A stretch of DNA of 12,488 nt. Source: Desulfobacter sp. (lineage in GTDB: Bacteria > Desulfobacterota > Desulfobacteria > Desulfobacterales > Desulfobacteraceae). The translations under genes were made by a program, and so were the position numbers. Below are positions 1-7,100 of the stretch, piece by piece (position 1 is the stretch's first letter; the number at the start of each line of letters is the position of its first letter). The DNA lies in assembly GCA_030145005.1 (NCBI GenBank), contig JAQYWJ010000042.1, positions 1 through 12,488 on the forward strand. Reading direction: 5' to 3'. The notes under the pieces were generated by a model. The model was not told the DNA's origin. It saw nothing but the letters and a program-made list of their open reading frames with translations, and did no database searches.

Positions 1-496
1 CATCTTCCATAGATGATATATTGAGAACGGCCCCTGATGCAAGGTTTTCCGTTGCATTTTCTAAAATTGACCAAATCAGAAACAATAAAAAGAAAAGTGA
101 TCCGTTGACATAAAGTTTGTCGGCAGCATGGGTATGATTCACCTTAATGCTTTTATTGGCAATGATCCTGGCGCCAAGACCAAGAACAAGCCCCACCGCC
201 TCATCCAGATCTATCTGTTGTTCCGGCTTGTCCATACTGTGGGAAAAACTGTTAAAGGTTTTCACGATACCATCAGCCCGGACAATCTGTTTTTCAATGC
301 GCTGGACAATCCCTGAGAAACGCTCGATATCGAGTGGAACGCCTTTTTGGGCCATCATAAGATGATCAGACATCAGTCCTGCATTTTCGTTCATGATGGC
401 CAGGCAGTTTTTAATATCATGGGATATGGATGCCCCCATCCGGCCGAAATAAGCCGGGCCGTATTGAGCTATAATTTCCTGAGCCGTGTGTTTCAA
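1..496 (-). CDS. Soluble histidine kinase, C-terminal part beyond window
   Basis: This frame is open from a TTG at 496-494 to the left edge (165 codons seen). The TTG overlaps the stop of the preceding receiver gene as TTGA and has a GGAGG ribosome binding site a few bases upstream, so translational coupling is likely. The protein has no membrane segment or PAS domain in the visible part. It begins almost directly with a dimerisation/phosphoacceptor helix: the H-box reads SISHDIKN, with candidate phospho-His at residue 26. An N-box-like helix (SILENATENL, about residues 144-152) marks the start of the ATPase domain; the G boxes would lie outside the window. The stretch after the histidine (LAIMNENAGLM) closely resembles that of the Cache kinase at 868-2595 (LAIINEKAGLI), which suggests related kinases. 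Likely role: a cytoplasmic kinase or phosphatase for the adjacent receiver. Kinase identity is fairly sure; input signal and partner are inferred. Confidence 0.8.
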   Translation of the reverse strand, partial: MKHTAQEIIAQYGPAYFGRMGASISHDIKNCLAIMNENAGLMSDHLMMAQKGVPLDIERFSGIVQRIEKQIVRADGIVKTFNSFSHSMDKPEQQIDLDEAVGLVLGLGARIIANKSIKVNHTHAADKLYVNGSLFFLLFLIWSILENATENLASGAVLNISSMED

Positions 497-864
497 CGTT
501 TTCCTCCATCAAGCATGATCTTGTTGAGCTTTTCGATCAGACTGTCAATCTCCACAGGTTTAACAAGATAAAAAGCCTCTCCGGTCTGGGAACACCCTTC
601 ATCGTAGCATTCTTCAGACCCGTGGCCGGTCATAAAAATAAACTTGAGTTCAGGACATATCGCCTCCATCTGCTCCTTGAGTTCAAAGCCGTTCATATCC
701 GGCATCTGAACATCTAGAACCGCAATGTCATAGCTTTGATTCGACAGCATGGAGATAGCATCATTGGGCGTGACGGCCCAGTGTGCGTCAATTCCTCTGT
801 ACCCAAGGCGTTCTGCCAGGGTAGAGACCAGTTCTTTCTCATCATCGACCAGAAGTATCTGCAT
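493..864 (-). CDS. Single-domain response regulator (CheY-like receiver)
   Basis: The 123-residue protein is one receiver domain with no output domain. The acidic pair is D7-D8, the phosphoacceptor is D51 (VLDVQMPDMNG), the switch threonine is T79 (FMTGHGS) and the conserved lysine is K102 (VKPVE). The ATG lies three bases after the stop of the Cache kinase, and the stop overlaps the TTG start of the soluble kinase, so it sits translationally linked between two kinases. Such stand-alone receivers commonly act as phosphate shuttles or bind a partner protein. The receiver resembles the C-terminal receiver of the gene at 2799-4019 (shared TGHGS and KPV-acidic-I motifs), which suggests duplication and possibly a shared kinase. 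The receiver assignment is certain; its partner is not visible from sequence. Confidence 0.93.
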   Translation of the reverse strand: MQILLVDDEKELVSTLAERLGYRGIDAHWAVTPNDAISMLSNQSYDIAVLDVQMPDMNGFELKEQMEAICPELKFIFMTGHGSEECYDEGCSQTGEAFYLVKPVEIDSLIEKLNKIMLDGGKR

Positions 865-867
865 AGT

Positions 868-2595
868 TCACTCTTCTTTCTGTATTGTTGTGGGCAGATA
901 TACTGTAAATATTGTGCCCTCATTAACCTTACTTTTTACTTTAATCCGTCCACCCAGCTCCTGGACAAGGCCATAGGTGATGGAAAGCCCTAAACCGGTG
1001 CCGCCCTGATTGGTCTTTGTGGAAAAAAACGGTTCAAAAATATGTTTAAGATTTTCAGGAGAAATACCACATCCACTATCTCTTATATCAAGGCGAACAA
1101 ATGGTTCGTCCGTTTTTTGTGCACTGATGGAAAGCCGGCCGTCCCTGGGCATGGCAGCAAATGCGTTGTTTACTATGTTCAAAAGAACCTGCTGCAGCTT
1201 GCCCCGGTTGCCAACGACCTGGGGCAGATCATCAGGCACATCAATATCAATAAAAATATTTTTTAACTGTGCTTCTTTTACCAGAAACACCAGCACTTCA
1301 TCAAGAACGGATTTAAGGGTTAAGGGCACGGGAGCGGTCTGGGTCTGGCGACCAAAACTGAGTAGTTGGCGTGTAATCCTGCTGCACCGCTTCACAGAGG
1401 CAAGGATAACACTCACAGTTTCAAGAAGTCTAGTATCCTTTTTCAGCTCCTCCTTGAAATGGGCCATATCCATTATCAGACCGGCCTTTTCATTGATAAT
1501 GGCCAAAGGATTATTGATCTCATGGGCCACACCTGCGGCAAGCCGGCCGATGGAAGCCATCTTGTTTTCATATTCAGCCATATGAAAATATTTGGAACGT
1601 TTGCGGTCTAAAAGTTTCAGACGCCGGACAAAATATGTGGTTACGGCCCAGATCCATAAAAGAACGACAGATATGCTGATACCCAGGTACTGGAATAATG
1701 TCACCTGGCTCTGATGCCAGGGGGACATGATCTCCTTTTTGGATTTAAGCACCACCAGGATAAACGGGGTATCGGGTATGTGTCTGAACGCTGCGATCAA
1801 ATCCTGCCCATCTTCTAATGTAATGGTCATGGTACGGGTTTGGTCCGTGGCAAGGGGTAAAACAATGTTTGTTTTTTTAAGCACATCCCCGAAATAGTGG
1901 GAAGATGTTTGAAGTACGCCCCGGGCATTGATCAAAAAGGCATCCCCGTTACCTGATGTCTTGACTTCGGATAAAATTTTGGGCAGCTGATGCTCAATAG
2001 TGGCCCGGATAATGAAATAGGTATTATCCGAGGTGGTATGACGCAGGGCAATGGAAATATGAGGAACATTTCTGAACCCTAGAAATACATCACTTACAGA
2101 GATCCCATGGGCCATGGTGTCCTTGAACCATTGCTGATCCTTATAATTTTTGCCTGCAAGGCCATGGGGGCCGGCATAGGCTCTTTGAACCCCCGTGGCG
2201 TCAATAATGCCGATATCCGTAAATCCCCTAAAGCTTTCGTGCAAAAAATCTAAAATCTCTGTCAGTTGCGGTGTGTTCTCAAGCTGCTCAAAGGAATTGG
2301 ACTGTACCACATAGTTTAATGCATTTTTGCGCTCATCTAAAAAAAAGGCAAGTGAACGCCATGTATTGGAGGCCAGGCGGGAAGCCCTGGCCTCGGCATC
2401 ATTCTCCAGAGACCGCTGGGTCAGGTTGTAGTCCAGGACGGCAAAAAAAATAACAGGAATAATGGCAAATGCGGCTGTCAGCACAAAGGAGAGCAGCCAT
2501 ATCCGTTTGTAATTAAGGAATTCCCCTATAAGCAGTTTGGTGCCTGGGCCCGTGCCCCCTGCTTTTTTTTCCGTATTCTTAGTTTCCTGGGCCAT
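868..2595 (-). CDS. Membrane Cache-domain sensor histidine kinase
   Basis: The 575-residue protein has a short cytoplasmic N-terminus, a membrane segment at about 31-56, an extracytoplasmic region of about 240 residues, and a second membrane segment at about 303-323. The outer region has double-Cache features (IGIIDATG at 128-135, then KNYKDQQWF). The kinase core follows: H-box AAGVAHEINNPLAI with phospho-His at 358, N-box LLNIVNNA at about 471-478, G1 DSGCGI at 507-511, F-box EPFFSTK at 521-527 and G2 GTGLGL at 532-537. All ATP-binding motifs look intact. No HAMP or PAS domain is evident between the second membrane helix and the H-box. Cache domains usually bind small ligands such as organic acids or amino acids; the ligand here is unknown. 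It ends three bases before the receiver gene, its probable partner. The ATG at 2595 is preceded by AGGA at suitable spacing. Confidence 0.93.
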   Translation of the reverse strand: MAQETKNTEKKAGGTGPGTKLLIGEFLNYKRIWLLSFVLTAAFAIIPVIFFAVLDYNLTQRSLENDAEARASRLASNTWRSLAFFLDERKNALNYVVQSNSFEQLENTPQLTEILDFLHESFRGFTDIGIIDATGVQRAYAGPHGLAGKNYKDQQWFKDTMAHGISVSDVFLGFRNVPHISIALRHTTSDNTYFIIRATIEHQLPKILSEVKTSGNGDAFLINARGVLQTSSHYFGDVLKKTNIVLPLATDQTRTMTITLEDGQDLIAAFRHIPDTPFILVVLKSKKEIMSPWHQSQVTLFQYLGISISVVLLWIWAVTTYFVRRLKLLDRKRSKYFHMAEYENKMASIGRLAAGVAHEINNPLAIINEKAGLIMDMAHFKEELKKDTRLLETVSVILASVKRCSRITRQLLSFGRQTQTAPVPLTLKSVLDEVLVFLVKEAQLKNIFIDIDVPDDLPQVVGNRGKLQQVLLNIVNNAFAAMPRDGRLSISAQKTDEPFVRLDIRDSGCGISPENLKHIFEPFFSTKTNQGGTGLGLSITYGLVQELGGRIKVKSKVNEGTIFTVYLPTTIQKEE

Positions 2596-2632
2596 AATAA
2601 GGATCCTGTTCCTACAATATTCCGGTTAATTT

Positions 2633-2799
2633 GTGTTTGAACGAAAAGTCACCCATCTGCGGCGTTGCAGAAAAATTTACAATCCTCACATACTTTAGTA
2701 TGCTCCGGTTGAAAATTTTTCTGCGCCTTGCATCTGGGCAACTTTGTGAGCATACGCTCCTCTGTCGAGCCGCCCAAACACGGGTTTCCATTCAGACAC
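2633..2799. repeat. Long imperfect palindromic element, MITE- or fold-back-like
   Basis: The gap between two cluster genes is almost entirely one fold-back element. The ends are inverted: 2633-2647 matches the reverse complement of 2785-2799 at 12 of 15 positions. Inside are a perfect 12-bp inverted pair (2667-2678 with 2713-2724, GCAGAAAAATTT) and a central hairpin, CATACT-TT-AGTATG at 2689-2702. The right end reaches the first base of the stop codon of the upstream gene. No coding frame is convincing. It could be a non-autonomous mobile repeat or an RNA processing structure. The inverted structure is seen directly; mobility is inferred. Confidence 0.7.
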
Positions 2800-4019
2800 T
2801 ATTTTTGTCCTTTCTGCCGAATTTTTTCATTGGCAGCCTTCAAATTCAGGCTTAACTCTTCTATATCCACAGGCTTCTGCAGATAGGCAAAGGCCCCAAG
2901 CTTCATGCAGGTCTCCCTGTCAGCATCTGACCCATGGCCTGTTAGAATGATGACTTCGATTTCAGGCCTGGATGACTTGACCTTTTTAAGCACTTCAATA
3001 CCGTCAATACCCGGCATTTTCAAATCCAGGATCATCACATCGGGTTCATCCTCTTCCACAAGATTTAAAGCGGATTCACCGTCATAGGCAATGGCGGAAC
3101 CCACGTCACGCATCTGCAGTCTTTCGGAAAGGGTCTGTACAAATTCACGTTCGTCATCCACTAAAAGAACTTTTGACGGGATCTGGAAATCGAACTTGCG
3201 ATAGATATCTGCCTGGTAAAAACCCTTGCCGATCCGGGTTTCAACCGAAGATACCCCTTCAACCTGTTGTACAATATTTTTAAGTTCTTCTTCAAGTTTT
3301 CCTAAAAGAAGAACATTGGTATTGATGGTCAGGGTAACTAACCCGTCCCGGGCGCTGACGCTTACGGCATGGCCTTCCTTGGACAATGCCACTTCCACCC
3401 GTGCTGCCAGAGCAAAATCATCGGCAGCCTTCCTGGACGCCTTGGTGGACTGAATCACTTCATTTTTCAAATTTTCAAGAATCAGGGATACCGCTTCATC
3501 TTTGGTCATCTTGTCCGTGGGCAGAAGAATGTCGTAAAGGGAAGCATCCCAGGGATCGGTAATCCTATGAAGCGTATTAGACCATGCACTGTAAGATTCG
3601 TCATCCTTTGATATCAGATTGACGGCATCTTTTTCACTTAAATTTTGCGTTTTCATGGCCTGTTCAATTCGAAATGCCTTGTCTGCAATCAGACAGATTC
3701 TTAATACATGGCTTATCGAAGCAGGGATCAAAAGACTTGTAAATCCATCAATCACGTAATTATCCTGGGACATTAGTTCTGCCATGGCGAGGCGCAGATA
3801 AGCAATGGAGCGCTCTTTTTCATGGGTGAACTTATTGAACACCGATGTTTTCTCAAGAAACGACCGGGCAATTTTCTTTTCGGACATTCCGGACAACCGG
3901 CCGGCCGAGGCTACCAGATCATTATCTGACAGCAATTTAAATCCGCTTTGATCAATAACATCTGAAACGATTGATTCTTTGCCGCAATATGAACCGCTGA
4001 AAAATGTCAGTATAGACAT
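2799..4019 (-). CDS. Cytidylate-kinase-like / BON / receiver fusion protein
   Basis: The 406-residue protein appears to have three parts. Residues 1 to about 190 resemble the cytidylate-kinase-like family, with a P-loop-like FSGSYCGKES near the N-terminus and YVIDGF at about 88-93. Residues about 199-266 look like a BON domain (GLVTLTI, then VEGVSSVETRIG). Residues 284-400 are a complete receiver: DD at 288-289, phosphoacceptor D332 (ILDLKMPGIDG), T360 (LTGHGS) and K382 (QKPVD). The P-loop departs from the usual glycine-rich form, so NMP kinase activity is uncertain; the domain may instead sense nucleotides or act as a phosphorylation-controlled output. I chose the ATG at 4019 because AAAGGAG lies seven bases upstream; an in-frame TTG at 4049 lies before that site and is less likely. 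It is separated from the SulP gene by 106 bases and from the Cache kinase by the palindromic element. The receiver is certain, the kinase-like fold probable, and BON moderate. Confidence 0.82.
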   Translation of the reverse strand: MSILTFFSGSYCGKESIVSDVIDQSGFKLLSDNDLVASAGRLSGMSEKKIARSFLEKTSVFNKFTHEKERSIAYLRLAMAELMSQDNYVIDGFTSLLIPASISHVLRICLIADKAFRIEQAMKTQNLSEKDAVNLISKDDESYSAWSNTLHRITDPWDASLYDILLPTDKMTKDEAVSLILENLKNEVIQSTKASRKAADDFALAARVEVALSKEGHAVSVSARDGLVTLTINTNVLLLGKLEEELKNIVQQVEGVSSVETRIGKGFYQADIYRKFDFQIPSKVLLVDDEREFVQTLSERLQMRDVGSAIAYDGESALNLVEEDEPDVMILDLKMPGIDGIEVLKKVKSSRPEIEVIILTGHGSDADRETCMKLGAFAYLQKPVDIEELSLNLKAANEKIRQKGQK

Positions 4020-4031
4020 AGGATGTCTCCT

Positions 4032-4060
4032 TTTATATGAAAGTTTCAATAAATTGTCAA
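4032..4060 (-). promoter_or_regulatory. Candidate sigma70 promoter before the kinase/BON/receiver gene
   Basis: On the minus strand a perfect -35 TTGACA (4060-4055) is followed after 17 bases by TATAAA (4037-4032). The spacer contains TGAAA-N-TTTCA (4038-4048). An 8-bp inverted pair, ATGAAAGT at 4037-4044 and ACTTTCAT at 4064-4071, brackets the -35 region and could be a regulator site. The -10 box touches the Shine-Dalgarno sequence, so a transcript from here would start only a few bases before the ATG and lack most of that site. Either this promoter gives a near-leaderless mRNA or the match is fortuitous. Confidence 0.45.
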
Positions 4061-4085
4061 AGTACTTTCATGTTTCGTTGTGGGT

Positions 4086-4119
4086 TGGGCCTTAGGTGGT
4101 AATACACCAGGCCGGCCCA
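4086..4119 (-). other. Stem-loop downstream of the SulP gene
   Basis: TGGGCC at 4086-4091 pairs with GGCCCA at 4114-4119, and GGTG at 4095-4098 pairs with CACC at 4105-4108 inside it. It lies a few bases past the SulP stop codon. No T-run follows on the minus strand, so it is not a classic intrinsic terminator. It may protect the upstream mRNA end or cause partial termination, which would fit the promoter candidate just downstream. Confidence 0.4.
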
Positions 4120-4125
4120 TGGCTG

Positions 4126-6261
4126 TTATTTAGTTGATTCGGTTCCCAGGCAGTTTACGAGTAATGGACACTCATCTTCCTTGGTCTTATCATGGGTTTG
4201 TTTATGAACGATTGACAGTGCTTTTTCCATGGTGGGGTAAATGTTCTGGACCCCGATTTCTTCAAGCAAATGCGTACGTGCAAGTACCCGGTAAACCGCA
4301 TCATTGACTCCGCTTAACGACACACCGTATCCGGCACTTCTCAAACGTTGAATAACAAGGGCCAGCGTTTCCTGGCCGGAGGCGTCTATATCGTTAATAC
4401 CGTTACAGGCAATAATAAAGTGCCTTAGATCAGATGCCTCCTGGATACGGTCGTTTATTTCATCCTCAAGGTAGCTGGCATTGGCAAAAAACAGCGGGCC
4501 TTCAAAACGGATCAGTTGTATGTGATCACAGGTGGCAAGTTCATGTACACACGAATCTTTCAGCGCCTGATCTTCGCCCCTTGAAAGGGTGCTGATTTTG
4601 GGGCGCATGCTTTTATACAAGAACACGGCCAAAGACAGACTAACACCAACGTAGATACCACTTTCCAGATGAGGTGCCACAGCCAGGGTGACAACAAAGG
4701 TAATCACGGAAATCAGGCCGTCATACCACTGTGCTTTCCAGGAATGAATAAAACCGGAAACGTTCACAAGCCCGATAACCGCCATCATGATAACCGAAGC
4801 AAGGACAGCCTGGGGCAGGTGGTAAAGTAACGGTGTGAAAAACAGCAGGGTGATGATGACCATAATACTTGTAATGACACTGGAAAGACCGGAAACAGCG
4901 CCGGCCTGAAGGTTGACGGCACTTCTGGAAAAAGAACCGGATACCGGATAACTTTTACCGATAGAGCCCAGGATATTGGCAAGGCCCTGGCCAATGAGTT
5001 CCTGGTTGGGATCAAGCCTCTGTCCGGTTTTGGCCGCCATGGCCTTGGCAATGGCAATGGCTTCCATGAAACCGAGCAAAGAGATGATAATGGCATAGGG
5101 TAAAAGCTGCAGGAACACGGAAACATTAATTTCCGGCATACCAAGTTTTGGCAGTCCTTTTGGAATGTCACCTACCACTGCACCGCCGCCGGACAGCTTT
5201 ATGGCCTGTGTATCAACGGCTTTATTACCCATCCTGATACGGTATACCCTGTCATCTACCCTGGCATCGGGCATCGGGCCACCTTTTGTGTAAAATACAA
5301 TGCCTTTATTCTTATCCTCAACCGCGCTGAATTGCATCTCCCGAAGCCGGGTACGAATTTGGGACGCCTGGCTTTTGGCCGCATTTATTTTAGTAGTAAA
5401 TACCCTGGACTGGTATTCGAGATCCAGCCGGTCAAGGGAGGAGGCATCATGAATGCTTTCTATCTTGGGTGTCAGCTTTGTCCGTTCAACACTTAAACCG
5501 GCAATGGATTCAATTGCATGGTTAAACGATAAAATATCCTGCTGGACCTGCTCATCCATGATCTGGGTACTTGTCACCGTGGCACTATGCTGGAACCCGG
5601 TGGCCCAGGAAATGATGGTGGTGACGGCAACCGCCACAAGTACGAAAGGTGCTCTTGGATTCAGCCGTTTTAACCCCACCATGATGGCAATGGATAAAAT
5701 TCCCATGGCAAGGGTGGGCAGATGGGTGTAGTGAAAGGCACTTTCAATTACCCGTATAATGGTTTCATAATGGTGAGGTGCCTTGTCCACATATACGCCG
5801 AACAGCTTGGACAGCTGGGAGGTGCCGATGATAATTGCTGCAGCGTTGGTAAAACCGTTAACAACAGGATGGGACAGAAAATTAACAATAAGGCCCAGGC
5901 GCAGAACCCCAAGCAGCAGCTGGAACACCCCAACAGTAAGCGCCAGGATAATTGCATAGGCAATAAACGCTTCACTTCCGGCTGATGCCAAGGGTTCAAG
6001 ACTTGCTGCGGTCATCAAAGAGACCACGGCCACAGGGCCGGTTGCCAGCTGGCGGCTGGATCCGAACAAAGAAGCGATCATGGGGGGCAGAAATGCCGCA
6101 TAAAGGCCGTAGTAGGCCGGCAGTCCAGCCAACTGGGCATAGGCCATGGACTGCGGAATAAGCACCAGGGCCACAGTGAGCCCGGCCACAAAATCGATTT
6201 TGAATTTGCCCAGGGAGTAATCCTTGAACCACTCTATGAACGGCAGTATTTTGGTTAACAT
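4126..6261 (-). CDS. SulP-family anion permease with STAS domain and long insertion
   Basis: The 711-residue inner-membrane protein belongs to the SulP/SLC26 family, whose bacterial members carry sulfate, bicarbonate or dicarboxylates. The N-terminal transport signature is clear (LIPQSMAYAQLAGLPAYYGLY, about residues 34-54), as are the later core helices (FMEAIAIAKAMA; YPVSGSFSRSAVN). The C-terminal STAS domain spans about 580-690 with the conserved IDASG. It is longer than usual SulP proteins (about 550-600) because about 135 hydrophilic residues (about 225-362) sit between the helix ending SWATGF and the normal family loop GDIPKGLP. By SLC26 topology this insertion should lie outside the cytoplasm. 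It is rich in charged and polar residues and may form a coiled coil. I chose the ATG at 6261, eight bases after AAGG; an in-frame GTG at 6270 overlaps that site. It follows the TetR gene by 26 bases, so cotranscription is likely. In a sulfate reducer, sulfate is a plausible but unproven substrate. Confidence 0.9.
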   Translation of the reverse strand: MLTKILPFIEWFKDYSLGKFKIDFVAGLTVALVLIPQSMAYAQLAGLPAYYGLYAAFLPPMIASLFGSSRQLATGPVAVVSLMTAASLEPLASAGSEAFIAYAIILALTVGVFQLLLGVLRLGLIVNFLSHPVVNGFTNAAAIIIGTSQLSKLFGVYVDKAPHHYETIIRVIESAFHYTHLPTLAMGILSIAIMVGLKRLNPRAPFVLVAVAVTTIISWATGFQHSATVTSTQIMDEQVQQDILSFNHAIESIAGLSVERTKLTPKIESIHDASSLDRLDLEYQSRVFTTKINAAKSQASQIRTRLREMQFSAVEDKNKGIVFYTKGGPMPDARVDDRVYRIRMGNKAVDTQAIKLSGGGAVVGDIPKGLPKLGMPEINVSVFLQLLPYAIIISLLGFMEAIAIAKAMAAKTGQRLDPNQELIGQGLANILGSIGKSYPVSGSFSRSAVNLQAGAVSGLSSVITSIMVIITLLFFTPLLYHLPQAVLASVIMMAVIGLVNVSGFIHSWKAQWYDGLISVITFVVTLAVAPHLESGIYVGVSLSLAVFLYKSMRPKISTLSRGEDQALKDSCVHELATCDHIQLIRFEGPLFFANASYLEDEINDRIQEASDLRHFIIACNGINDIDASGQETLALVIQRLRSAGYGVSLSGVNDAVYRVLARTHLLEEIGVQNIYPTMEKALSIVHKQTHDKTKEDECPLLVNCLGTESTK

Positions 6262-6287
6262 GTCGAACACCTTTCTAAGTTAATTGT

Positions 6288-6866
6288 CTAAGTCTTTAGC
6301 ATGCGTCTGCAGGAGGTTACCAGTTCATTGAACAGTGCATTGGCATTATACAGATTGTACGTTTTAAACCGGACCACCCCGTCCACCATGGAAAAGATAA
6401 TCAAAGCGGTTTTGCGGGCAGGCAAAGGATCAATGGAGCCGTCCTTTACCCCCATTTCGATACCGTCTTCATAGATGGAAACAAGACCGTCGTAAATGGC
6501 TTCCAGATAGCCCCGGCATTGGGGTACTGCCTCTGCCATCTGGTAGGGGTAGTACCTGTGCAAAAGAAGAAACTGATTCTCCATCTTGCCGGCCAGGTAT
6601 AAATGGAAGGATACCGCACGTTCAATCATGCCCATGCCGCTGTCAAAATGCTGATTTCCCATATAGGCGTCAAATTCCTCCAGAATCATTTCTTTGGTCT
6701 TTTCAAGAACCGCTAAAAACAATTTATCTTTGGTCTTGAAGTGATAAAAAATGGTTCCTTCCGCCACATTGATCATTTTTGCCAGATCAGCGGTGGAGGT
6801 CTCTTTGAATCCGTTTTTGGAAAACAGCACAGTGGCAGCCTGCAGTATGGCATCTTTTTTGGACAT
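6288..6866 (-). CDS. TetR/AcrR-family transcriptional repressor
   Basis: The 192-residue protein has a typical N-terminal TetR DNA-binding domain: AATVLFSKNGF at 10-20, then a helix-turn-helix at about 25-44 ending in the family hallmark GTIFYHFKTKDKLF. The remaining 140 or so residues form the variable ligand and dimerisation domain, from which no ligand can be read. The ATG at 6866 has AGAGG just upstream. It is the first gene of the minus-strand cluster, 26 bases ahead of the SulP gene, and its own promoter carries two matching palindromes. The natural reading is a repressor of itself and the SulP gene, released by a small molecule. Family assignment is certain; target and inducer are inferred. 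Confidence 0.95.
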   Translation of the reverse strand: MSKKDAILQAATVLFSKNGFKETSTADLAKMINVAEGTIFYHFKTKDKLFLAVLEKTKEMILEEFDAYMGNQHFDSGMGMIERAVSFHLYLAGKMENQFLLLHRYYPYQMAEAVPQCRGYLEAIYDGLVSIYEDGIEMGVKDGSIDPLPARKTALIIFSMVDGVVRFKTYNLYNANALFNELVTSCRRMLKT

Positions 6867-6882
6867 AACACCTCTAAAATAT

Positions 6883-6917
6883 TGAGTGACTACTCATTTT
6901 ATTTGAGTGTATACTCA
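6883..6917. promoter_or_regulatory. Two tandem TetR-type operators
   Basis: Two 14-bp inverted repeats of the form TGAGT-N4-ACTCA lie at 6883-6896 (TGAGTGACTACTCA) and 6904-6917 (TGAGTGTATACTCA). Their centres are 21 bp apart, two helical turns, so bound dimers would sit on the same face. One covers the -10 box of the TetR promoter and the other lies just after the expected transcription start. This is a textbook arrangement for autorepression; binding by the adjacent regulator is inferred. Confidence 0.8.
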
Positions 6918-6936
6918 GTTGTTTATTTCCTGTCAA
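6908..6936 (-). promoter_or_regulatory. Promoter of the TetR-SulP operon
   Basis: On the minus strand a perfect TTGACA (6936-6931) is followed after exactly 17 bases by TATACA (6913-6908). The -10 box lies inside the operator at 6904-6917. Transcription would start near 6900, between the two operators, giving a leader of about 35 bases before the TetR ATG. Confidence 0.7.
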
Positions 6937-6982
6937 ATGATTTTTAATGATTTTCTAAATTTTTTTTAAAGGATTGACTGAC

Positions 6983-7081
6983 ATGCAACACATTGAAACA
7001 TCAGAAGATTATGCACCTAAGCAATGAAATTTTCTTAAAATTCAAGTGGTTCAATATGCAACACTGGTGTTTCAAATTGCA
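6983..7081 (+). other. Spacer upstream of argJ with small repeats
   Basis: The sequence ATGCAACAC occurs at 6983-6991 and again at 7056-7064. The second copy runs into AACAC-TG-GTGTT, and TTGAAACA (6993-7000) is matched inversely by TGTTTCAA (7069-7076). These may be regulator sites for argJ or chance in an AT-rich spacer. No gene is supported here. A 14-codon frame starting at the first copy is too short to call. Confidence 0.25.
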
Positions 7082-7100
7082 ATAGATTAAAAAATCCATG

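Noticed and set aside
1010..1585. Open frame of 191 codons on the plus strand
   Set aside because: It is fully antisense to the well-supported Cache histidine kinase, has no recognisable domain and is best explained as a shadow of its codon usage.
4020..4049. TTG start at 4049 for the kinase/BON/receiver gene
   Set aside because: The ten extra residues would include the Shine-Dalgarno AAAGGAG; the ATG at 4019 is correctly spaced from it.
4086..4119. Intrinsic terminator after the SulP gene
   Set aside because: A stem-loop exists, but no U-tract follows on the minus strand, so it is listed only as a stem-loop.
6983..7027. 14-codon frame with AAAGGA upstream, possible argJ leader peptide
   Set aside because: It lies upstream of the better argJ promoter (7101-7130), is not rich in arginine codons, and has no attenuator hairpin behind it.
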